In this document: positions 53,693 through 64,000 of the stretch, piece by piece
How the letters are laid out: each line of letters begins with the position of its first letter
Position numbering within the stretch: position 1 is the first letter of the stretch
NCBI GenBank assembly: GCA_014607495.2
Contig: CP053153.1
Coordinates: 15,500,001-15,564,000, forward strand
Direction: 5' to 3'
DNA: 64,000 bases
From: Carposina sasakii
Taxonomy: Eukaryota > Arthropoda > Insecta > Lepidoptera > Carposinidae
Program-made: the position numbers and the translations under genes
The notes under the pieces: generated by a model
The model's database searches: none
Seen by the model: the letters and a program-made list of their open reading frames with translations, nothing else
What the model was told of the DNA's origin: nothing

Positions 53693-56204
53693 TATATTCT
53701 ATCTAGTAATCATTATAGGCACCAAGACGAAGTTGCGGGTAACAGCTAGTTAGCTATAAAAAAAGGCCAAGGTATCATAAATATCTTGGACAGCACAAAC
53801 TATTCACAACCTCGTTAATATAACTAGAGGAAGTGCCCCGACTCGGTCCCCAGGGTACTATTCCAACCACCAGCACCCCCGCCCTTATATCTATAGCATT
53901 TAGGTTTAAAACTGCACATGAATAAGTATCACCGGTGGTTCCCACGCGGTGCGGGGGGGATATGCGCCCGCGCATTCCTCGCAGAAGATTGTGGTTTATT
54001 TTCATAGTAGTCGTGTAGAGGCACTCGGGAGCCCTTTACTACTCCGCTAAATAACACAATGAAGAGATTGCTGCTCTTTTACAATGTGATTATATTGTGT
54101 TGATCGCAGATAAAACTTAGCATAAGTATCCGGTTTAAAACGTATGAATACGTGAGTTCACTATTTATTTTCTGGTCATAAATCTTTACACCTTCAGAAA
54201 TTTTTAAGAAAGTAAGTAGGTACATTACATTATTTCATATTTATTTTGAGCTCTTTACATAAGCGTGAAATGCAATCTGTCAAGACAAAAACCTTCTGAC
54301 CAACTTTAAAAACCTAATCAGTGTTCGTAAAAAAACCAAATGATGCAATTTGTAGTCCGACTACGAGCGCGTAGTCTGCTACGAATAGACAATAGGCTTC
54401 GTAGCGCTTCGTAGTATTCTAATCACAGGCTTGTTGTTTTCGATTTATGACTCAATAATGTAAGGTATCATGGGGGGGTGCATTTAATATGGATGCTACT
54501 GTTCTAATTGGGGTTTATTTTTAGTTATTTACTTGACTACTTTTACGTCCTAACAAAAATAAAAAGTTATAGAGATTGTCTAAGTTTAATCTTGACGCTA
54601 CGTCATATTACGAATTACCTTAATATATTTCAAGGATGGTGGGTGGCGATAACATTAACGAGTATAAACAATATTCGGTTTATTATGAGTTTCTTAAAAT
54701 ACATTTGTCAGATAATCTGCACTTCCTTATTCTATGGTACTAAATTGAAATAATTTAGGTAATGAGACTACTACCTGCATTCTAACCACGTAAGCAGTTC
54801 TACAGGAAAGTAACTTTGTAATTTTAATGTCAATAAATAAAATTAATTAAATATGTATGTAATTGATTAATACTAGTAACCATCACTAATAACTGTTCTA
54901 AACGAAGTGCCCAATTATTGTAAACATCTGTATAACTATTTCTCAACCACCAAGGGTAGGAGAATGATTGTAGATTATATTTTCTGTTCCGCGATCCCGC
55001 GTGCATCCCGCGTACAGTCCCGCGGGAACCGCGCTTCCTTCACGGACTTCTTATACAATTTATTGCCACTTAAAATCCAGTATAAATGGAACACAAAAAC
55101 TTTTATTTATTTATTGTGTTGGAATTTGTGCTATTTCTCTGTAACTGCATAAAATCTTAACTCTACATTTATTTGTACATAAAATCATTACTATCTAATA
55201 ATAGCCTAATTTTTGATCTCAACACACTGTACCTACTTGTAGGCTTTGTAATAGTAAAATGACAAGAGAATCTTGATTATAAATCTACCTACATGGGCTA
55301 CGATATCCACAATTTTTTTTTTTGTTTCCGTAGTTTTAGTAGCTGAAAACTCGTATGTACTCTATGTTGCAGACAGCTGAAATTATTTACGTAAGATGAA
55401 CTCTTGATATAAGTTTCCAATACAATAATGTAGGTACCTAATAAACTCACTTTCAGCGAAATAGCATATATGACAACTATTTCTGTTCTTGTTTGTGTAT
55501 CTACTCGTATCTATGTACTAATCATTCTTTAACATTTCTACATTTTGTCTAAATGTAGATTGAACATCAAGGCTCACTTGCAGCTAATGCGTAAATGTGG
55601 GTAAGAAGATTAAATTTTGAGTGTCGTCTTTTTCTATCCATATCACAATCATAAGACATCATGTGTAATTGGGTACTTACTAATCCGCGATTTAAATTAG
55701 ATCGCGATTTACACATTTTCTGTAAGTGAGCATGTAGGTACGTGATTTAATTGCTTTTTTTTCCATCTTCTACTTCCTAAATATCTACCTATCCCATAAG
55801 TGAATAGTGTTAATAGAATCCAGAAAGGTTCTCTGACGCGGCGTGACAAATGCGCCATGTTTATGATGCCACGCCACGCGTCGCCGCATCCATTAGCATA
55901 AACCAAACGCGACAAATTCGAGGCGCACGGAAACATCAGTCTTACTGGAAGAGTCACTGAAAAAATGAATAACTTCATACTTACTTATAATTGCTGAAAG
56001 AAATCTGTCCTAGATATGTTCGCCTTTGTGCAATCTCTATTTTATAAATATGAATGAGCTATATTGTTTAATGTTTGTGTGTACAACAGGTAAAGAATAA
56101 TGGATCAGGTCAGCGTAGCCTAACAAATTCAAATTTAATAATTCGTTCATCAATAAATTCGACATGTCGACTCTACTCCTATGTTCTTCTTGCTTCATCA
56201 TTTT
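53693..56204. other. Non-coding stretch, mostly nothing recognised
   Basis: AT-rich. 54350-54425 contains CTACGA/TCGTAG words in inverted arrangement (GACTACG-AGCG-CGTAGTC and CTTCGTAGCGCTTCGTAG), possibly part of a fold-back repeat. Related words occur at 40670-40735. No exon is supported. Confidence 0.4.
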
Positions 56205-56840
56205 AGCTATATGAAGTCCACTGCTGAACATATACGCCTCCGCCAATGTTTTCTTCCTTTTATGTTCTATGGTATATTAGGTATAGTTGTAATTTGCTTA
56301 TTATGTCATTATAATATCTAGATTTTAGGTTTTGTTTTGTAATGATTTTATTAAAATTCTATATGTATACTTTCTTAGTTATAATTATAATAATTAGTAA
56401 ATTTTATTACAAGAAATAATTTGTTAAATTAATACTAAATATTTTTTATCAAATTCAAAGAGAGTTTTATATTTCAATATAAGAGCCATTTTCTCTTGTC
56501 CACTCATATTCCAACCCCTTGATAAGAAGGATGGTGGAAATTTTATCGGCCATGCACAGTCCAGCCTCCCAATATAACATCTTTGATCCAAATCGCTTTA
56601 TTTCGAGAGTTTGTTTATCTGACAATAGCTGCGGCCGAACAAGAGATAATCGCTGGTTATTTTTAACCGCAGATTAACGAGGACTATAAAACCGGGCTTA
56701 TAAATGGATATACTCGGAGTAACGTCACATTGTAATCGTGGGTGACTGGATAAGCATTTTCTTCCGCTGGTGGCGCTTGATTCTAAAAAGTTAAATGAAC
56801 TGAGCGTTGCATGTTTGGATTCGACTATCGTAGCGTTAGA

Positions 56841-56984
56841 TGCCCTCCGGCCAGATGGACCGATGACTTGAAGAGAACGCTAGTAGTAACTGGATGGCGA
56901 TAACGGGAGATCAAGCCTTGTGGCATACTCTTGGGGAGGTCTACGTCTAGTAGTGGACTGCAATAGACTGATGTCAATTGTTAC
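56841..56984 (+). pseudogene. RTE-like LINE ORF C-terminus, degenerate
   Basis: One frame encodes CPPARWTDDLKRTLVVTGWR, matching the conserved RPxARWTDD region of the same LINE family as 39494. After a frame change it encodes LWHTLGEVYV, two stops, then WTAID, the counterpart of LWRALGEAYVQQW. ATG/CAT-type repeats follow at 57003-57013. It is old, since both QQ codons have become stops. Confidence 0.65.
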
Positions 56985-58189
56985 GATACGCTATACTAGC
57001 CATGATGATGATTTTTCACTATTCAAAGCGTCCCTACCCGCTATTGGTGGATATTCAACCTTTTTTATTTCATTTATTTACGGGCTTTGATCACGATGTG
57101 AATATTCAAACTTAAATTAACAATAATAGACAAGTACTTAACAATGTGAGTTTCGTAAGAAAGCGTCACAAACCCTATAAGTATTTCTTTGGATAAGGGA
57201 TCTGATTAAAAACTATTTACTTCAAGCAGTCTTGTTACTATGTTAAATAAAAAGAATTAAAACCACATATCGACAAGCTAATTTAGCCTACAGCCAAATT
57301 TCAGAAACGCTATTCAAACGAAGAGAAATAAAAACAAACACATGCCCACGTCGAAACCATCCAAATGGGGTAATTATAAGCTGGAGTTATATCGTCCATA
57401 AGAACAGTGCGGTGACAATAGCCGCGTGTTTACAAACTGCGTCGCGCACTAATGGAGCTATTCCGAGCGAGACACCACCGCGCGGCGCTGGAGACAATGA
57501 GGAGGGAGCTTCACAACGCTTGTTTAGAGACTAGCCGCCGCCCTCGACTCCGCTCGCATATATTTTAGAATTTCCGTTAATTTCCTCGACTCTGTTAGCG
57601 TTCCCTTTAGAATTCCCGCTTTTCTTTTCTTCTGGTTATTTTAGGAAAACCCGATATTCGTCAAAGGAGAGTTTCAAGTCTCTAAGATTAGCGATTTAGG
57701 TAATGCGTTTATTCACAGTCATTCAGGACTAAGCATTTTACATGTATTTATAGGGAACGCTGTTGCGCAGGTGACCGGCGGCAGGGTAGACATTTGTTTG
57801 TTTGGATAACGGCGCCGTTATAAAACGGCCTGAAGGAAACATTTTACATGTCGGCGCTGTAAAGAAGGCGTAGTATTCTAGGGAATAAAATCAAGCAAGA
57901 TTAACGGTCGCTGTGCAACATTGATAACAGCATCTCCTCTTATAGTTTCTCTTGTCTGCAGCATTGAATACTGCATACAAATAGCAAGGACCATGAGGAG
58001 ATGCGGTAATCAATGTAATGTAATAATGACTAGCTAGCATTTTCTACCAGTCTACCAGCATCTACCTCGAAGTCTACGAAGCATACTCGCGCTGCCATCA
58101 TTGCTATACCCACCCCGGATCGATTTCTCGTAAACACGATTTATCTGGCATTAAATTAACATTCGATATATATACCTACTATGAGTCGA
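56985..58189. other. Non-coding stretch; CpG-rich spot 57410-57560
   Basis: Mostly AT-rich. 57410-57560 is unique and GC-rich (CACCACCGCGCGGCGCTGGAG) without a recognisable frame. Confidence 0.4.
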
Positions 58190-58326
58190 CAAAGGTATTT
58201 GGGCATTCTTTTAGGCAATAAGCTGGCGACATGTCACTGATCACTTACTGAAATTTCGTTTATGATTCTAAGCTAGGTAGCAGTTCTAGCTGCCCCATTT
58301 CGGCAACACATCCATCTGTATAGATA
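58190..58326 (+). repeat. Family D dispersed repeat, copy 13
   Basis: Plus-strand middle and end: TGGGCATTCTTTTAGGCAATA, GCTGGCGACATGTCACTGATC, GCAGTTCTAGCTGCCCCATTT and GGCAACACATCC. Confidence 0.6.
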
Positions 58327-58330
58327 TATG

Positions 58331-60896
58331 TATGTATGTCAGGTATATCATTAATAGGTAAACGTTTAATGAAGGAGTTATTACATTATTAATCTTAAGG
58401 TTTACCTAATATCATTTTAATAGACATTAAAAAAATCTATGTTAAGGCTGATGAAGAGAAATTATAAAATTTTTAAAGTATATAGCTTTCAAATGTTTGA
58501 TTTTCAGCTATAATAGAGACGAGTCGTTCATGTCACTTGTCTCTATGTGTGTATAAATATGAATACACTAGTTCTACAGTGTTGTAATAGATACTCACTA
58601 ACATTTCATTTATTTCAATATTCACAAAAAACTTGCCGTTAACAAAGTATAGTAGCCTATTATCAGAGAGTGTCATGTAGCTCGTGTCGGTGCTGAGAGA
58701 GCTCTACAAATAACCACACATTTTTCACGTCAATTCCGCAGCGTTTTAGCAAATTGTGACAAAATAATAAAAACCCAATTAATTTTATCCGAGCAGTGTT
58801 ATTAATTTGCTACGATTAACTGTCGAAAATATTTCACAAGAATTCTGTTACTTTGCCAACAATGTGGTAAATATGTAACATACAAATACCCAAGAATCTT
58901 TTAAGTTTGTAGGTACCTATTACACTACCTATTATAAAATTCTTGCAAATACTACTATTAATATAGATCTCTGTATCATTTTAATTATTTTAAATTAATT
59001 CCGGAATTGCCAGACCTAGTATTCTGGGTGCTTAGATAATCGTAACATTACAACCATGGCTGGACGTTATCTCTTTTAAAGATAAGCGTGTTCTTGTACA
59101 TTATCTTTATTCGTCATGTGTTTTGTGTACAGTAAAGAAGTAAGCAGTAAGTCTGAAGTGATGGCTTCCTAGCAAAAGTTTCGATGAGGAACTTGTATCG
59201 ATCGAGATCGAGAATTGCTTTTCAGAGTTATAAGTAATAATATTTTGATAACTAGAGAATTCTGAATTATTTTGTTGCTGAAGAAAAATAAAACAAGACA
59301 TACAAAACAATCACAGCAGGTAATGGAATTTATTTATCGTTTCTAAAAGTGACATGACAACGGCGTCACTGGTGACGTCGCAGGCGGTATGAGCCAGGCG
59401 GATCCACGCTGCACAACTTGTATATTACGCGAAAGTTTTCTCATTTAAAGTCTTTATCAAAGCGATAGTGAAAAACTTTACGTAGAGACGCAAAGAAAAG
59501 TAATAGGTTTTTTAACTTTAAAAATATTTATTTATGTCTGTACAGGTAAACAAGGTAAATGATGGGCATGCAGGCATTATTATAACGATGTTTTGCGATG
59601 TCTATTAATCTTAAACAGCTGTAACTAGATATCGCAAGAGTGGATCCGCCTTTACAAACGTTACATTTCTAGTGCAAATAATTTACTCGTTACCCATCAA
59701 AGGGCAAATAGTAGGGATATTGTAACAAAAGCGGCGCGAAATTTACATTTACATTAGGAAATTGTATTTAGTAACTGTAAGTATAACAATAATTATCTTT
59801 TGTCGTCAAAATGAACTATTTGAAGATTTTGATTCCGTCCTAAGTCTGCCGCCATAGTCACTATCTGTACAAATGACGGAATAATATAAACTATTACACA
59901 GATTGTAGAACTATGATTCGCGTACCTACACCGCCGGGCCGTCTAAAAACTAAGGACATAGAGATATACTATTTTACATAATTTTTAAACAATTTAGGTA
60001 TTTTACAATAAATATTTAACGTGCTTTCGACAGATATGGACAATTTCTTAACACTAAAATAATACATAGCTTTAAGTATACTTATATCTCACGGTATCCT
60101 AGTTCCAAGTTCTTAGCGCCTGTGCGCAACGCCTGTGCGGCCCGGCTGACGCGACAATTATTATTTTATTAATGTTCCGTATAGACATAATATTGCAGTT
60201 TCAATTCAAATTCGATACCTAATTAATATTTACAGCATTTCATATCTACCTCCTTACACACTACATACATAGGCATAGTTAACTATATTTATACTGGTAG
60301 GTATGCTTATAAACATACGTTATCGACTACACAAACATGTCCTATACAACTAGATGGTACCTTCGAGGATGTCTCTACGTAGAGTAACATCTTTACACGC
60401 AATTTGAAACTGTTGTATGAATCTCCCTTCGTGAGTTAATTACTATTTCTTGTAGCTTTCCATGAGCTTTTTATATCTATGTTTCTACGAGTTCATATAG
60501 AGAGAACTATCGACAGGTAAAGTGAAAGAGCAAAAAGTTCAAAGTGATTGTGTTATAAGTGAATATGTTACATTGTTCACTTCTTTTGCGGATTAAATTG
60601 AAAAAGAATCAATGTTTGGGCAAACTCTACTCGTACTTGAAGAAAAAGTGTTATCGATATTATTGAAGAAATACTACAGAAACATTTACAAAGTGTAAGA
60701 TAAAAACCTGGGTGATCATAGTGGAATAGACCACCTATAATACTTCGTATTTAGATTATTGATAGTATATAGCGCCAGTATCACTTGGTATAATTGCGCC
60801 TAACGTAAGCAAAATTTTGTTTTTTCCACTGATTGACAGTGACATGGACTGCCTGTTCATATCTATGCCTACGGATCATTATGTTGTAATACGCTC
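58331..60896. other. Non-coding stretch, nothing recognised
   Basis: AT-rich. Around 59355-59385 lies CGTCAC-TG-GTGACG with an overlapping TGACGTC. No exon, RNA gene or repeat family is supported. Confidence 0.45.
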
Positions 60897-61156
60897 TACA
60901 GGGTGTAATAGAAAATTTTAAGCGAAAAGCTATTTAAATAGACCACTATAGAGAACCTATTTCCAAAATTTGAGACTCTAAGTCACATGTTTATTTTTCA
61001 AGATTGTATGAACATTCCTGAGTGGTTTAGGAATTCTCCATACTATCTGGGAAAAAAAACATGTGATTTCGAGTCTGAAATTTTGTGTTTTGGTTCCTTA
61101 GAGCGGGCTATTTACATAGCTTTTCGCTTAACATACCCCTTTTGTTACACCCTGTA
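60897..61156 (-). mobile_element. MITE family M2, copy 2
   Basis: A 260-bp copy in the opposite orientation to 40851. Ends are TACAGGGTGTAATAG and CTTTTGTTACACCCTGTA. The interior matches the reverse complement of copy 1 through AACATGTGATTTCGAGTC and CCATACTATCTGG. It keeps the fold-back arrangement. The plus-strand frame 60987-61232 is incidental. Confidence 0.8.
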
Positions 61157-62554
61157 TAGCTTGCTAAATGTATACTTTAGGTTGAATACCACGGTCATTT
61201 TTTTATATCTGCCCAATAACAATATGCTATAATTAGTAATTACACATCATACAACCAATAACAATCGAGTCTTATTATCACCTTTTTGTATATCAATGTA
61301 CTAAATACCTAGGTACCTATTGTATTGCAAACAGTAGGTTATAAATTTCTCTGTTAGGAAAGAAACTCCGGTGTGAATACATTTCTTAGTACCTAAATTA
61401 GATAACTGCTCTCACCATAAACAGGGCAGCGAGCGATGGTTACAACACTTCTTTATACCGACGCTATTACCATCAACTATTGTATGTACTACCCATTAGA
61501 ACCCAGTTTACCGTCATTAAGGGCTCGTAAGCGTAAATATAACTTTATAGCGCTCAGTGAATTTAAAATCATAATGAAGTTCCATTTTAAAGTGCCTAAA
61601 GTATCATTAAAACTGAAATGAGTTTTCTTCTCAAGAGAAGTTGTCTTTACAACTGCCATGCTGATTTTCGTTAATTGACTCGAGTATAACATCTATTACA
61701 AATGCAACAAAAACTGTCGGCATACATTATGCAATTAATTAACGTAGCATGCGATATTTGATCATGTGACACGAGATATTATAACAATGAAGGCATCAGC
61801 ATAGTTAGCAGAGAGAGCGTCTGCGAGCGTGCCGTGACGCGCCGCGACATTCATGAGGGCTTCACCTGCTCCTCATACCTTATTCAACAGATTATGCACC
61901 CAGCGAGCGATGGACACATTGCTATAATACATCAAAAAAATCCCGCGTCGTCACTTTTGCACTGGCATTCGACAAAATGGGAACCCCATATAACCTTAAA
62001 ACAACGTTAATGTCACCGCATTTCAATAAAATTTGCACGCAATATCAATAATGTTGCATCAAGGGTTATTAATATTTATGTAAGTTAACTTATTACAAGT
62101 TCATGTGCGAGGGTTCATAATGCGAGAATAGATAATAATAACAGTCATTGTTCGGTACGTTATTCGCCAAATCTATATAAAACAATATTATTCAACAACA
62201 GCTGCTTCCATAAAAGAGATGTTGCATCAATCAATTTATAGGGGTTGTTTAAAACATCTGACAATTTATTTACTTTAGTCCAAAATAATGATATGAAAAT
62301 ACTGAAAATGTCCTACCAATTAAACTCCAAATAGTAACCAAGATTAAGAATAGCCATCAGAACAAAAGAACAGAAATAACTCAAATGAAGTGGATATGTT
62401 TCGGAAGTCGTGCCGGAAGCTCTAAGTATAATAAAATAAACTCACTGGTGCCAGAACTAAAATTATTACAGTTACACTGATTGTGACATAGTTATATTAT
62501 ATACAAGTAAGTAATCCTCGAAAGTACCTTTGCTTAGCTACAGTGTCTTTACAG
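61157..62554. other. Non-coding stretch; possible 3' UTR of a minus-strand gene
   Basis: AT-rich. If the candidate terminal exon at 62705-62754 is real, the 3' UTR would extend into this interval. A minus-strand AATAAA (TTTATT on plus, near 62268) could then serve as poly(A) signal. Confidence 0.3.
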
Positions 62555-62704
62555 CCTTATGAGTACGTGGAGCGGTCAGTCCCTGTCAGTCCGCACAACA
62601 CAGTCACACTCACTCGCACTGCCAGGCGGCCGGGGCGCACGGGGCGCGCTGCCCGGGGCGGCCGGCACCTACGGCCCGGGCCCGGCGCTGCCTCCGGCCG
62701 ACTC

Positions 62705-62754
62705 TCAGAACCAGTACAGATCCTTGGACGTGTCTTGCACCTGCGCTTCCAGAC
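62705..62754 (-). CDS. Candidate terminal coding exon, unknown protein (partial)
   Basis: On the minus strand, a pyrimidine-rich stretch ends in TTGTCGCAG, a good splice acceptor. It is followed by GT and then 15 codons reading LEAQVQDTSKDLYWF with a TGA at 62705-62707. The peptide is of balanced, non-repetitive composition, unlike the GC-biased frames around it. The GC-rich DNA downstream (62555-62704) would then be 3' UTR. No upstream exon is identifiable, so the protein is unknown. Other frames of this GC-rich segment are longer but look like Arg/Gly/Pro-rich artefacts. Alternative: an unspliced CpG island. Confidence 0.35.
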
Positions 62755-62765
62755 CTGCGACAATA

Positions 62766-64000
62766 AAATTAAAACATGTTTAAATGTTAGGAGCCAATTT
62801 GATTAGGTATGAATCTAACTTAGAAGTGAAGGTTCAAGAAATAGAAGAGAAATAACCTAAGGTGATATCAAATCGCCTTTAGGTACATCGTTAATTATGA
62901 GATGAGTATGGACACGTTATAATTTTACTATACCTAAATAATATCAAATGTCCGTGAACAAACAAATAAGTAATTACTATCCCTCGATCAGTCTATTCCT
63001 AGGCCTACTTATCATAACCAAAGTTGTTTGAGCTTTAAAATGTTCTTATGTAATGTATTAATATCTGAAACCATGTGTGCTTTTAATAAAGTCATAAAGA
63101 ATTTGAAAGCATGTTCCCAAGGAATAAAATTAGAGTAAATTAAGCAAATGAAATTACATTTATTTGGATTTAATTAAATAAATCAAGTACCTACCTATCT
63201 AATGTTAGGTACGTAAAATGCTTCTAAGGCACAAACACTAATCAACCATTACGGATGAACTAATGAAACTTTTAACAATTATAGGTATGTAATACGAGAG
63301 CCTTATAAGAAGACAAATGAAACAATAGTTAAAAATCAATAGAGTTGCAAACACAAACGATAGCATCAAATATTAATATCGTACTAAACACAATATTAAT
63401 GCTTGCAGCAGGCGAAGGCGACGCGGCACTGAATCAGCGGTGACCGAAACAGGCGTAATCTCCCATCGCGGCTGATTGTTATAAATGATTGGTGCAGCGG
63501 AATCGGTATCGGTATCTGGTATCGGTATCGGAGCTGGTATCGCGATACCATCGCTCGTGATCCATGTCGAACGTGACGTGGACTACTCTCGTGGTCGCAA
63601 TCATCATTAGGTACCTATGCTGTTTTTAACGTGCCTATATGTTTGTGACATAAAAGGTAGGCCGATATATTTTATGACTGTAACCTTTGAGCTTTGGGTT
63701 AGTACCTAAGGGTTACCAATCGTAACACGTAGGTAAGCTAAACTCTATAATTATATTATTTTACTAAAATAAGTTAAGCTACCTAAACAATTAGGGAGGT
63801 TGTTGTGCCTTGTGGGACACCACTAGGAATAGGTAGTAGATCTCTACTTTTCACCGTCATTATAAAATTGTATTGAAAAGATTCTTAAAAACTAGAGGAA
63901 CCTACCTCTTCAATCACCAAACAATGCAGAATGGAATAGTAACTAAGCTACACAGTGTCAAATGCCATCGTCAAATCAACATATTTTTTTCGCACTCAAC
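62766..64000. other. Non-coding stretch, possibly intron
   Basis: AT-rich DNA upstream of the candidate exon on the minus strand. It contains a GGTATC repeat cluster with a 16-bp palindrome at 63505-63550 and a CpG-rich patch at 63405-63480. No second exon was recognised. Confidence 0.4.
63505..63550 (+). repeat. GGTATC cluster ending in a perfect palindrome
   Basis: Five direct GGTATC words at 63505, 63511, 63518, 63524 and 63536 are followed by an inverted GATACC at 63544. The last two form TGGTATCGCGATACCA (63535-63550). This could be a slippage product or a homotypic binding-site cluster. Confidence 0.6.

Noticed and set aside
62543..62806. Longer plus-strand frames in the GC-rich segment
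   Set aside because: Gly/Arg/Pro-rich composition follows base content. The minus-strand acceptor plus short balanced frame is more gene-like.

Overview
The window reads as non-coding nuclear DNA of an insect, most likely a moth or butterfly (Lepidoptera). It is AT-rich with scattered CpG-rich islands, has no operon-like gene packing, and is loaded with interspersed repeats of lepidopteran type. These include non-autonomous Helitrons with A|TCTATACATATAATA...CTAG|T ends, a non-LTR retrotransposon 3' end encoding a GEAYVQQW-like C-terminus followed by a CAT-type microsatellite tail, tRNA-derived SINEs, and many short inverted-repeat elements (MITEs). The order is inferred from these repeats, not from a gene.

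The only long coding sequence belongs to one Ty3/gypsy-type LTR retrotransposon at 8226-13805. It has 437-bp LTRs (TG...CA) that differ at one position by eye, an AGTA target-site duplication, and gag, protease, reverse transcriptase, RNase H and integrase domains in gypsy order. Its coding region is broken by four frame changes and a TGA-TAG pair between the second Asp and the Glu of the integrase core. Three features stand out. The gag start codon lies inside the LTR. The putative primer-binding site abuts the LTR and resembles a tRNA-Leu complement offset by five bases from the CCA end. Between pol and the 3' LTR lies an array of eight 7-7-7 hairpins (12828-13043) with a shared GGATGGA-type loop and compensatory stem changes.

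Layout. 1-8225: intergenic or intronic DNA with SINE-A, MITE M1 (three copies), a GTTGCCA-ended repeat, family-D repeat and a CpG-rich block at 7170-7960. 8226-13805: the gypsy element, inserted between two inverted 22-bp sequences (8092-8113, 13928-13949). 13806-31000: SINE-A/B, family D, one Helitron, two non-LTR fragments, a 43-bp minisatellite and homeodomain-site-rich islands. 31000-48400: the densest repeat zone, with three kinds of inverted-repeat element, four M1 copies (one nested in a Helitron), two further Helitron pieces and a 0.95-kb element carrying repeated subterminal motifs. 48400-62500: sparse repeats and a CpG-rich, AT-core-motif island at 50760-51300. 62555-62765: a GC-rich segment whose minus strand contains a plausible splice acceptor followed by a 15-codon reading frame and stop, the only candidate host coding exon I can support.

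How parts relate: apart from that possible terminal exon, the host sequence looks like a gene desert or a long intron. The GC-rich islands carrying TAATTA-, TTTATGCGC- and GATTAATC-like motifs would suit cis-regulatory DNA of a developmental gene, but that is inference. All repeat-family names here (SINE-A, SINE-B, SINE-C, M1, M2, D, R) are local labels.
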